Source: Variovorax sp. PBL-H6 (GTDB lineage Bacteria > Pseudomonadota > Gammaproteobacteria > Burkholderiales > Burkholderiaceae_C). From it: a stretch of 64,000 nucleotides of DNA. Positions 57,825-64,000 of this stretch are shown here, piece by piece (the first letter of the stretch is position 1; each line of letters begins with the position of its first letter). Position numbers and translations under genes: made by a program. The notes below the pieces were generated by a model. It searched no databases, was not told the origin of the DNA, and saw only the letters and a list, made by a program, of their open reading frames with translations. Where the stretch lies: contig NZ_LR594659.1 in NCBI RefSeq assembly GCF_901827155.1, forward strand, positions 4,092,001 to 4,156,000, in the 5' to 3' direction.

Positions 57825-58748
57825 TCAGCCGCGCGCCGGCGATACCGGCAACGCGGGCATCGCCCCGCGCAGGAAGTCCCTGAAGCTGGCCGCCGCCGGC
57901 GACAACGCCTGGTCGCGCTTGCAGAACAGCGACAGGTGCCTGTGCACCACTGGCCCGACCAGAGGCCGTGCCACCAGGCCGAAGGGCTCGATCAGCGTCA
58001 ATGAGCGGCCGGGCTGCGCCGTGATGCCATGCCCCCACTGCACCATGCCCAGCGCGGTCGTGATGAAGGACACCTCGTGCGCCGGATTCAGCGCGAGCGT
58101 GGCCGAGTGCTTGAAGAGGTCGGCCTGCAGCCGCTTGGTGAAGTCGCGCGTGAGGCTGACGAAAGGCTCCTGCAGCACCTGCGCCCAGCTCACGCGGCCG
58201 CGGGCGGCCAAAGGATGATCAGGCCGGCAGATCAGCCACATGCGGTCGCGCAGAAGACTTTGCTGCACCAGCTCCGGCGGTGCCTGGCGCTGCGGCGCGA
58301 CGCCCAGGTCGGCCTCGCCGCTCATGACGCGCGCCAGCGCCTGCTGGTTGAGTGAGTCCAGCACGTGCACGGCAATGGCCGGAAACTTCTGCCGATAGCG
58401 CAGCACCAGCTCGGGCAAGGTGGTGGCCGCGTACAGCGGCGTGCAGGCGATGCGCACAGTGCCGCGCTTCTTCTGCTCCAGGTCCTGCGTGCTTTCGAGC
58501 GCACTGGCGAGGTCGTCCAGCACCTTGCGCGCCAGCGGATAGAACTCGCTGCCTGCCAGCGACAGCGCAGTCGCACGGGTAGTGCGGTCGAACAGGCGCA
58601 CCTCGATGCCGCGCTCCAGTTCCTTGATGAGCAGGCTCAGCGCCGAGGGCGTGAGATGCAAACGCCGCGCGGCGGCAGCGAAGCCACCCGCATCGGCGAT
58701 GGCAACGAAGGCGCGCAGCTGGCGCAGCGTGACATGGGCCGGATTCAT
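57825..58748 (-). CDS. LysR-family transcriptional regulator
   Basis: This 307-residue LTTR starts MNPAHVTLRQLRAFVAIADA and has a helix-turn-helix with LHLTPSALSLLIKELERGIE and an effector domain (TVRIACTPLYAATTLPELVL). It is divergent from the isomerase/Rieske/Bug unit with 89 bases between, and probably activates it. The effector is unknown. Confidence 0.92.
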   Translation of the reverse strand: MNPAHVTLRQLRAFVAIADAGGFAAAARRLHLTPSALSLLIKELERGIEVRLFDRTTRATALSLAGSEFYPLARKVLDDLASALESTQDLEQKKRGTVRIACTPLYAATTLPELVLRYRQKFPAIAVHVLDSLNQQALARVMSGEADLGVAPQRQAPPELVQQSLLRDRMWLICRPDHPLAARGRVSWAQVLQEPFVSLTRDFTKRLQADLFKHSATLALNPAHEVSFITTALGMVQWGHGITAQPGRSLTLIEPFGLVARPLVGPVVHRHLSLFCKRDQALSPAAASFRDFLRGAMPALPVSPARG

Positions 58749-58837
58749 CAGAAAAACTCAATGCCCGCTTAATATTGCTGGTTTGTCTCAACGATCAGGC
58801 GAATCTACCATCGGCATCACAAGGAGGCTCTCCCACG

Positions 58838-59641
58838 ATGCTGCGATTCGATCCCAATCTCCGATGGCTGTTCACGGAACTGCCCATGCTGGAGCGCTAC
58901 GAGGCCGCGGCGGTTGCGGGCTTTCGCGGTGTCGAGGTGGCTTTTCCCTATGAGTACCCGGCCAAGGAGGTTGCCGCGCGGCTCGCGTCCAATGGGCTCG
59001 AACTCGTGCAGATCCTCTCCCCCTTCGACTGGGATGCGGGCGAGCGCGGCCTGGCCGCGCTGCCGGGACGCGAGCAGGACTTCAAGGCGAGCATCCGCAC
59101 GGCCATCGACTACGCGGTCCAGGTGGGCGGCCCACTGATCCACGTGATGCCCGGGAAGATCGGGCCGCAACTCGAACGCGCGCGGTGCATGGACCTGTTC
59201 CTTGAGAACATCGGCTGGGCCGCCGACGCGGCCCGTGCGGCCGGGCTGACGCTGATCCTCGAGCCTTGCTGCCGCGCGCGCTTTCCCGATTTCCTCTATC
59301 ACCGCATCGACGAGGGCGTGGCGGTCGTGAAAGCCTTGGGCCGCGAGAACGTCAAGCTGTGTTTCGACACCTTCCACATCCAGATGGAGGAAGGCGCCAT
59401 CGCCGATCGGCTGCGCGCCGTCTGGCCGCACATCGGCCACATCCAGGTCGGCAATGTGCCGGGGCGCCACGAGCCCGGCACGGGAGAGATCCATTTCCCC
59501 TACCTGCTCGGCTTGATCGAGGAACTGGGCTGGCAAGGGTGGATCGGTTGCGAATACACCCCTTCCGGCCCCACGCTGGACACCCTGGGCTGGGGCGCCC
59601 CCTACGGCCTGGGCGCACGCTCGGAGGCAGCGACATGCTGA
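58838..59641 (+). CDS. Hydroxypyruvate isomerase-like TIM-barrel protein
   Basis: This 267-residue AP-endonuclease-2/xylose-isomerase-like barrel has FRGVEVAFPYEYPAKEVAAR near the start, LILEPCC, KLCFDTFHIQMEEG and WIGCEYTPSGPT, where acidic and histidine residues bind a divalent metal. The layout matches hydroxypyruvate/2-oxo-tetronate isomerases (Hyi/OtnI). ATG 58838 has an AAGGAGG site 10 bases upstream. Its stop overlaps the Rieske gene by seven bases. In this context it may isomerise a product of ring or ether cleavage. Confidence 0.88.
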   Translation: MLRFDPNLRWLFTELPMLERYEAAAVAGFRGVEVAFPYEYPAKEVAARLASNGLELVQILSPFDWDAGERGLAALPGREQDFKASIRTAIDYAVQVGGPLIHVMPGKIGPQLERARCMDLFLENIGWAADAARAAGLTLILEPCCRARFPDFLYHRIDEGVAVVKALGRENVKLCFDTFHIQMEEGAIADRLRAVWPHIGHIQVGNVPGRHEPGTGEIHFPYLLGLIEELGWQGWIGCEYTPSGPTLDTLGWGAPYGLGARSEAATC

Positions 59642-60972
59642 GCGCCGCCGACAACGAACTGCTCACCCGCACGGGCGCGGCGACGCCGATGGGGCAGTAC
59701 TTCCGCCGCTTCTGGCAACCGGTGGCGCTGTCGCGTGAACTGCCCGAACGCGACGGCGTGCCGCTGCGCGTGAACATCATGGGCGAGAAGCTGGTCGCAT
59801 TCCGCGACAGCCACGGTGCAGTGGGCCTCGTGGATTCACGCTGCCCGCACCGTGGCGCGGATCTCTACTTCGGTCGCAACGAGGACTGCGCCATTCGATG
59901 CGTGTTCCACGGCTGGAAGTTCGACCTGCAGGGCCGCCCCGTCGAGCTGCCGAATGTGCCGCCGGGCGTGGCCTACCACGACACGCTGCGGCTCAAGGCC
60001 TATCCCACGCGCGAGTACGGGGACGTGGTGTGGGCCTACATGGGCCCCGATCCCTGGAGCTGCGCGCTGCCCGAAGTGCCCCGGCTCGAGTTCGGCTCCC
60101 TGCCGGCCACGCACCGCTTCGTCACCAAGAAGCTGCAGGAGTGCAACTGGGCCCAGTCGATCGAAGGTGCGCTCGACACCTCGCATTTCTCGTTCCTGCA
60201 CATGCCGGCCCCTGGCGTGCCATCGAACGCGAACCCTGACGCACCGGCCGACGAGAAGCGCCTCCGCTGGATCCGCGAGGACCCGCTGCCACGCTTCTCC
60301 ATCCTCGAGCACGAGGTCGGCTTCGTGGTCGGAGGCGCCCGCCGTGCCGACGATGGCGTGCGCTACTGGCGCACCGCGCAGTTTGCCCTGCCCGCCCACA
60401 GCACCACCCCCTCGACACTGCCGGGCGAGACCCATTTCGGCTACACCTGGGTGCCGATCGACGACGAGAACTGCTGGATCTACACCTATGCCTGGAACCC
60501 CGAGCGGCCATTGTCCGAAGACGAGCTGCGCAAGTTCAAGGCGGGCCACGGCGTCATCGCCGAGGTCGACCAAGACTTCATCCCGGTGCGCAACCGGGCC
60601 AACGAGTACCTGATCGATCGCCACCACCAGAAGCACGTCAGCTTTACCGGCGTGCGCGGCGTGGCCGAGCAGGACGCGATGGTCCAGGACAGCCAGGGCC
60701 GCATTGCCGACCGGACGCAGGAGCACCTGTCGGCTTCCGATGCGGCAGTGGTGCGCTTCCGGCGCGCGGTGCTGGGCGGTGCCAAGGCGCTGGCCGCTGG
60801 CACCGAACCGCAGGCGCCGCTGAAGCACGAGGCCTACCGGCTGCGCTCGGGCAGCTGGTTCGCATCGGAAGGCGTGACCTTCGAGCAGGTCATGCTGGAG
60901 CGCTTCGGCGATCCCGTCGGCCGTGTCGCGTCTGCCAGCGAGACGCCGGCGGCCACGTCCCTCACCGAGTGA
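59635..60972 (+). CDS. Rieske non-heme iron oxygenase, alpha subunit (phthalate dioxygenase-like)
   Basis: This 445-residue oxygenase has a Rieske [2Fe-2S] centre C70-x-H72 and C89-x2-H92 (SRCPHRGADLYF, IRCVFHGWKF) and a mononuclear iron site around Asp181-His184-His189 (LDTSHFSFLH). The extended form resembles phthalate/vanillate-type (class IA/III) oxygenases that need a separate reductase. None is encoded next to it. Substrate unknown, but a Bug binding protein follows 31 bases on. Confidence 0.9.
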   Translation: MLSAADNELLTRTGAATPMGQYFRRFWQPVALSRELPERDGVPLRVNIMGEKLVAFRDSHGAVGLVDSRCPHRGADLYFGRNEDCAIRCVFHGWKFDLQGRPVELPNVPPGVAYHDTLRLKAYPTREYGDVVWAYMGPDPWSCALPEVPRLEFGSLPATHRFVTKKLQECNWAQSIEGALDTSHFSFLHMPAPGVPSNANPDAPADEKRLRWIREDPLPRFSILEHEVGFVVGGARRADDGVRYWRTAQFALPAHSTTPSTLPGETHFGYTWVPIDDENCWIYTYAWNPERPLSEDELRKFKAGHGVIAEVDQDFIPVRNRANEYLIDRHHQKHVSFTGVRGVAEQDAMVQDSQGRIADRTQEHLSASDAAVVRFRRAVLGGAKALAAGTEPQAPLKHEAYRLRSGSWFASEGVTFEQVMLERFGDPVGRVASASETPAATSLTE

Positions 60973-61003
60973 GGCGAGCCCACGACAACAAGGAGACAAG
61001 CGC

Positions 61004-62011
61004 ATGATTCCCAAGCTCATCCGGCAAGCGCGCAGCCCTGCGCTCAGCTGGCACCGCACCCTGGCGCTGGCCGCCTGCGCGCTCTTGGGCGCGGCAGGCG
61101 CTCACGCGCAGGCCTACCCGAGCAAGCCCGTCAAGCTCATCATTCCCTACGCTGTCGGCGGCTCCACCGACCAGACGGGGCGGCTGCTGGCGCGCTCGCT
61201 CTCGGAGCGGCTCGGCCAGGCCATCGTGGTGGAGAACCGTGCGGGTGCCGGCGGCGCGCTGGGCCACGAGTTCGTCGCCAAGGCGCCGGCCGACGGCTAC
61301 ACCCTGCTCTTCAGCGCCGCAGGGCCGCTCACGGTGACGCCGCACACCTACGCCAAGCTCAACTACGAGCCGATCAAGGGCTTCGAGCCGATCACGCTGG
61401 TCGCCACGCAGCCGCTGCTGCTGGTGCTCAACCCGGCCATGAAGGCCGCCAGCGTCGCGGACCTGGTGCAGGAGGCCAAGGCCAAACCAGGCAAGCTCAC
61501 CTATGGTTCCTTCGGCAACGGCAGCGCCGCACACCTGGCCGGCGAATACTTCAAGACGCTGGCCGGCGTGGACATGGTGCATGTGCCGTACAAGGGCAGC
61601 GGCCCCGCACTGGTCGACCTGGTCGCGGGCCAGATCGACCTGATGTTCGACGTGTTCAGCACCGCGGCGCCGCTGGTCAAGGGCGGCAAGCTGAAGGCGA
61701 TCGCGATCACCTCCAGCGAACGCTCGCCGCAGTTTCCGCAGGTGCCCACCATGCAGCAGGCGGGCATCGCAGGCTTCGAGGCCGGCACCTGGTTCGGCGT
61801 GCTCGCGCCGGCCGGCACGCCGGCACCGGTGATCGAGCGCCTGTCGAAGGCCATCAACGCATCGCTCGAGGAAAAGGAGCTGCGCGACACGCTGGCGTCG
61901 CAGGGCGCCACGGTGCGCGGCGGCACGCCCGAGCAATTCAATCGCTTCTTCTTGGCCGAGTACGACAAGTGGGGAAAGATCGTGAAATCGGCGGGGGTGA
62001 CGGCGGAGTGA
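61004..62011 (+). CDS. Bug-family (tripartite tricarboxylate transporter) substrate-binding protein
   Basis: This 335-residue periplasmic protein has an N-terminal signal (LALAACALLGAAGAHAQA, cleavage after AHA-QA region) and Bug signatures: KLIIPYAVGGSTDQTGRL, VVENRAGAGGALG and LTYGSFGNGSAAHLAGEYF. The start ATG 61004 is preceded by AAGGAG. It completes the LysR-linked isomerase/Rieske/Bug unit and should bring in the carboxylated substrate. Its membrane partners TctAB are not here, as is common for Bug genes. Confidence 0.92.
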   Translation: MIPKLIRQARSPALSWHRTLALAACALLGAAGAHAQAYPSKPVKLIIPYAVGGSTDQTGRLLARSLSERLGQAIVVENRAGAGGALGHEFVAKAPADGYTLLFSAAGPLTVTPHTYAKLNYEPIKGFEPITLVATQPLLLVLNPAMKAASVADLVQEAKAKPGKLTYGSFGNGSAAHLAGEYFKTLAGVDMVHVPYKGSGPALVDLVAGQIDLMFDVFSTAAPLVKGGKLKAIAITSSERSPQFPQVPTMQQAGIAGFEAGTWFGVLAPAGTPAPVIERLSKAINASLEEKELRDTLASQGATVRGGTPEQFNRFFLAEYDKWGKIVKSAGVTAE

Positions 62012-62030
62012 CGCTCGCCCTGGCTGCGGG

Positions 62031-62399
62031 CTACGAGGCTTCTTCGCGCCTTCGTCCCTGGCCGCCGATCTTCCTGAGGCGTCCAACCACCTCCTCGAGC
62101 TTCAAGCGCGGCGGCTCGATCGTGGCAACGTCGGCAGCCCTGAGCGAACGCACGACCTGGAAGCCCCACACGAGCGGCTCCGTCTCGCTGCCTTTGGCAG
62201 GCGTGTAGGCCCGGCCTTCGCCGTCGACCAGGATCTCCACATCCTGGATGTACTGCGTCGAGCCGTCGGCAAGATCGACGTAGGGCTCGAGCAGCATCTC
62301 TGGCCCGCTGTCCAGCAGTTTGCTGACGACCCGTTGACCATTGCAGACAATGATGTCTGCCGCCCGCAGTGCCTGGAACAAGGTAGTCCTGAAAGTCAT
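62031..62399 (-). CDS. Hypothetical protein (122 aa)
   Basis: Soluble protein with no signal peptide (FRTTLFQALRAADIIVCNGQ, DGSTQYIQDVEILVDGEGRA, TEPLVWGFQVVRSLRAADVA) and a basic, Arg-rich C-terminus. It looks like a conserved beta-rich domain. I do not recognise the family. It converges with the Bug gene, with 19 bases between stops. Confidence 0.6.
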   Translation of the reverse strand: MTFRTTLFQALRAADIIVCNGQRVVSKLLDSGPEMLLEPYVDLADGSTQYIQDVEILVDGEGRAYTPAKGSETEPLVWGFQVVRSLRAADVATIEPPRLKLEEVVGRLRKIGGQGRRREEAS

Positions 62400-62465
62400 G
62401 AACGCATTGTCCCTCCCCTGGCCGGGGAAAACACAGCGTCCTGGCAGCGGTCGCCCGGGGACTGC

Positions 62466-62633
62466 CTATTTGCCGTCGTCGCGCGCGGGCTTCACGAAGC
62501 CTGCAGCGTTCTCGCCCTTCCCCGGCTCCGCCTCGTCGTCGAGGACATCTTCCTCATCGGGGACATCCCGGCGCGCATCTGGATCCGGCACCAGCACCGG
62601 CTTGTTCTGGGGCGGCCTGACGTACTCGGTCAT
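62466..62633 (-). CDS. Small acidic hypothetical protein (55 aa)
   Basis: ATG 62633 has an AAGGAG site 6 bases upstream. The product begins MTEYVRPPQNKPVLVPDPDA, is dominated by Asp/Glu (PDEEDVLDDEAE), and ends in a basic Lys/Arg-containing tail. It is probably disordered. It is comparable in length, composition and ribosome-site quality with the small protein at 5161-5304, though the two are not clearly homologous. Confidence 0.6.
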   Translation of the reverse strand: MTEYVRPPQNKPVLVPDPDARRDVPDEEDVLDDEAEPGKGENAAGFVKPARDDGK

Positions 62634-62804
62634 AGGGTTCTCCTTGCGGAAATGCGGCTACCGCCGCTGGTACGGACTCCAAAGTCGGGACCAAGCTACG
62701 CCGTCCCGGGCCTCCAGGTCTGTAGGAGCCGACCGCATGGGAATGAAGCCGTGAAATGCCCGCCTTCCCGAGCGCATGCCCGGAAGACGGGACCAAACTG
62801 GAAA

Positions 62805-63830
62805 TCACAGCGAACTGAAGCGCGGCACCACCTGCGTGTCGATCGCCCCCGAAGGCGTCTTCGGAAACAGGTTGCGCGCCACGTTGTGCGGGTGCACGGC
62901 CGCCTCCGGGATCGTCAGCACCGGCGCAAAGCACACGTCGGTGCCCTCGAGCAGCGCACACCACTCGTCGCGCGTCCGGGTGCGAAAGCACTCCACAAAC
63001 CGCTGCTTCAGCGCCGGCCACTTCTCGCGCTGCATCTGCTCGCGCGGGTCGACGTCGGTCAGGCCGAGCTTGTCGAGCAGCAAGGCGTAGAACTGCGGCT
63101 CGAGAGCGCCTACCGTGACGAAGCCACCGCCCTTGCAGGCATACACGTCGTAGAACGGCGAGTCGTGGAACACGCTGGGTTGTGTGCTGCCGATGCTGTT
63201 GTTCGCGTGCAGCCAGTGCACCAGCATGCCCAGCATGGCGACCGCGTCGAGGATCGCCGCGTCGACGACGCAGCCCTGCCCCGTGGTGCGCGCGCTCAGC
63301 AGCGCGCAGACCATGCCGAAGGCCAGGCTGAGCGCACCGCTCGCGTCACCGAGGGTCGGTGGCACCATCGGGGTCGCGCCGGGCTGCGCCGACAGCGACA
63401 GCAGCCCTGTCAGCGCGACGTAGTTGAGATCGTGGCCCGCCGCCTGTGCCAGCGGACCCTCCTGGCCCCAGCCCGTCATGCGGCCGTAGACGAGGCGCGG
63501 GTTGCGCGCCGCGCACACCGACGGCCCGAGCCCGAGGCGCTCCATGACGCCGGGACGGTTGCCCTCGATCAACGCGTCGGCCATGGCCACGAGGTCCAGC
63601 GCCTGTGCCACGCCTTCGGGTGTCTTCAGGTCGAGCGTCAGCACCTGCTTGTGGGCGCGCAAGAGGTTGTCGGTGCTGCTGCCCAGGCCTTGCACGGCAC
63701 CGGCCTGGGGACGTGCGATGACGGTGACCTCGGCCCCCAGCGCCGCCAACATGCGGCCGGCCACCGGACCCGGCCCGATGCCCTCGAACTCGACGACGCG
63801 GATACCCTGCAAGGGAGATTGAAGCCCCAT
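62805..63830 (-). CDS. CaiB/BaiF-family CoA-transferase or alpha-methylacyl-CoA racemase-like
   Basis: This 341-residue protein shows the family III pattern VVEFEGIGPGPVAGRMLAALG, ALIEGNRPGVMERLGLG, RLVYGRMTGWGQEGP and HDLNYVALTGLLS, closest to alpha-methylacyl-CoA racemase (AMACR) in length and motifs. AMACR epimerises 2-methylacyl-CoA for beta-oxidation. The start is ATG 63830 with GGGAGG upstream; an overlapping GTG two codons before is less likely. It follows the MaoC-like fragment and a thiolase end. Confidence 0.88.
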   Translation of the reverse strand: MGLQSPLQGIRVVEFEGIGPGPVAGRMLAALGAEVTVIARPQAGAVQGLGSSTDNLLRAHKQVLTLDLKTPEGVAQALDLVAMADALIEGNRPGVMERLGLGPSVCAARNPRLVYGRMTGWGQEGPLAQAAGHDLNYVALTGLLSLSAQPGATPMVPPTLGDASGALSLAFGMVCALLSARTTGQGCVVDAAILDAVAMLGMLVHWLHANNSIGSTQPSVFHDSPFYDVYACKGGGFVTVGALEPQFYALLLDKLGLTDVDPREQMQREKWPALKQRFVECFRTRTRDEWCALLEGTDVCFAPVLTIPEAAVHPHNVARNLFPKTPSGAIDTQVVPRFSSL

Positions 63831-63832
63831 GC

Positions 63833-63925
63833 TCACCTCCCTGTCATGCCGCCCGAGCCCAGAGTCAGCTCGATGGGCACCACCGAGGCGGGCAGTTCAT
63901 GCCCGATCCATTTCTTGTCGATCAT
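63833..63925 (-). pseudogene. Truncated 5' fragment resembling a MaoC-type hydratase/dehydratase
   Basis: An ATG frame starts MIDKKWIGHELPASVVPIEL, which looks like the N-terminus of MaoC-family (FAS1-like) dehydratases, then changes into unrelated sequence and ends at TGA after 30 codons. The TGA lies immediately before the ATG of the CoA-transferase gene and inside its ribosome-site region. The rest of the expected roughly 130-150 residues is absent, so this looks like a deletion remnant. It may still act as a short leader that couples translation. Confidence 0.6.
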
Positions 63926-63939
63926 GGTTGCACGCACTT

Positions 63940-63999
63940 CTACACGCGCTCGTACAGCGTCACCACGCAGGCGCCGCCCAGGCCCAGGTTGTGCTGCAG
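63940..63999 (-). CDS. Thiolase-family C-terminus (partial)
   Basis: The window ends inside a gene on the minus strand. The last 19 codons (LQHNLGLGGACVVTLYERV) before TAG 63942-63940 match the end of SCP2/acetyl-CoA acetyltransferase-type thiolases. The active residues are outside the window. The gene precedes the MaoC-like fragment and CoA-transferase gene in the same orientation, so together they look like an acyl-CoA operon. Confidence 0.75.
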   Translation of the reverse strand: MQHNLGLGGACVVTLYERV

Positions 64000-64000
64000 C

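Overview
This 64 kb window looks like an ordinary stretch of chromosome from a Burkholderiales betaproteobacterium, most likely a Comamonadaceae member (Variovorax/Ramlibacter-like). I infer this from the high GC content, the complete ISC iron-sulfur operon led by iscR, the Bug-type solute-binding proteins, the class I PHB genes and the CaiB/BaiF-rich acyl-CoA catabolism. I saw no insertion sequence, prophage, integron, CRISPR array or rRNA. One tRNA is present, tRNA-Val(CAC).

Layout. 1-5.5 kb holds housekeeping genes: the 3' end of prlC, a secreted DUF4124-glutaredoxin, rpiA<>pyrD, a YqjD/YqjE-like membrane pair, an LhgO-like oxidoreductase and tRNA-Val. 5.6-11.9 kb is a minus-strand isc operon (iscR-iscS-iscU-iscA-hscB-hscA-fdx) that runs by a 1-nt overlap into dnaQ, with a near-consensus type 1 IscR site upstream. 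11.9-18.1 kb has uvrB, tyrB, the PHB depolymerase phaZ, an RnfB-like ferredoxin and a LysE-type exporter. 18.1-26.3 kb is a minus-strand methylmalonyl-CoA operon (mcm-meaB-pccB-pccA-VOC) divergent from a GntR/FadR-type regulator. 26.3-29.1 kb is an IclR / Bug-binding-protein / TfdA-like dioxygenase unit with two repeated operator-like sites around a clear sigma-70 promoter. 29-38.2 kb has dusA, a large Lhr helicase, an orphan receiver domain and a patch of small unrecognised genes with structured, somewhat AT-richer intergenic DNA. 38.2-42.2 kb has a YbaL/Kef-type antiporter, dctA and phaB. 43.2-48 kb has an MmgE/PrpD - CoA-transferase - acyl-CoA dehydrogenase operon divergent from a LysR gene. 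48-51 kb is phaCA. 51-57.8 kb is a mix of metabolic and envelope genes (pgeF, maleylacetoacetate/maleylpyruvate isomerase, FAH hydrolase, Nudix, creA, an NlpD-like lipoprotein, a phospholipase D lipoprotein, DUF1810). 57.8-62 kb is a LysR / TIM-barrel isomerase / Rieske oxygenase / Bug catabolic unit. The right edge has a CaiB-type gene preceded by a 30-codon fragment resembling a MaoC-type dehydratase start and by a thiolase 3' end.

How the genes fit together. Thiolase (phaA), acetoacetyl-CoA reductase (phaB), synthase (phaC) and depolymerase (phaZ) give a full PHB cycle spread over four loci. The propionyl-CoA -> methylmalonyl-CoA -> succinyl-CoA module handles odd-chain and branched acyl-CoA. 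Two regulator-linked units (IclR and LysR) each pair a periplasmic Bug binding protein with an oxygenase, which suggests uptake and oxidation of unidentified organic acids. I found no convincing wholly novel multi-gene system. The best leads are the truncated MaoC-like fragment, the two-operator IclR promoter, a double-hairpin terminator upstream of dusA (small RNA or leader attenuator), and the small-gene patch at 35.4-38.2 kb.
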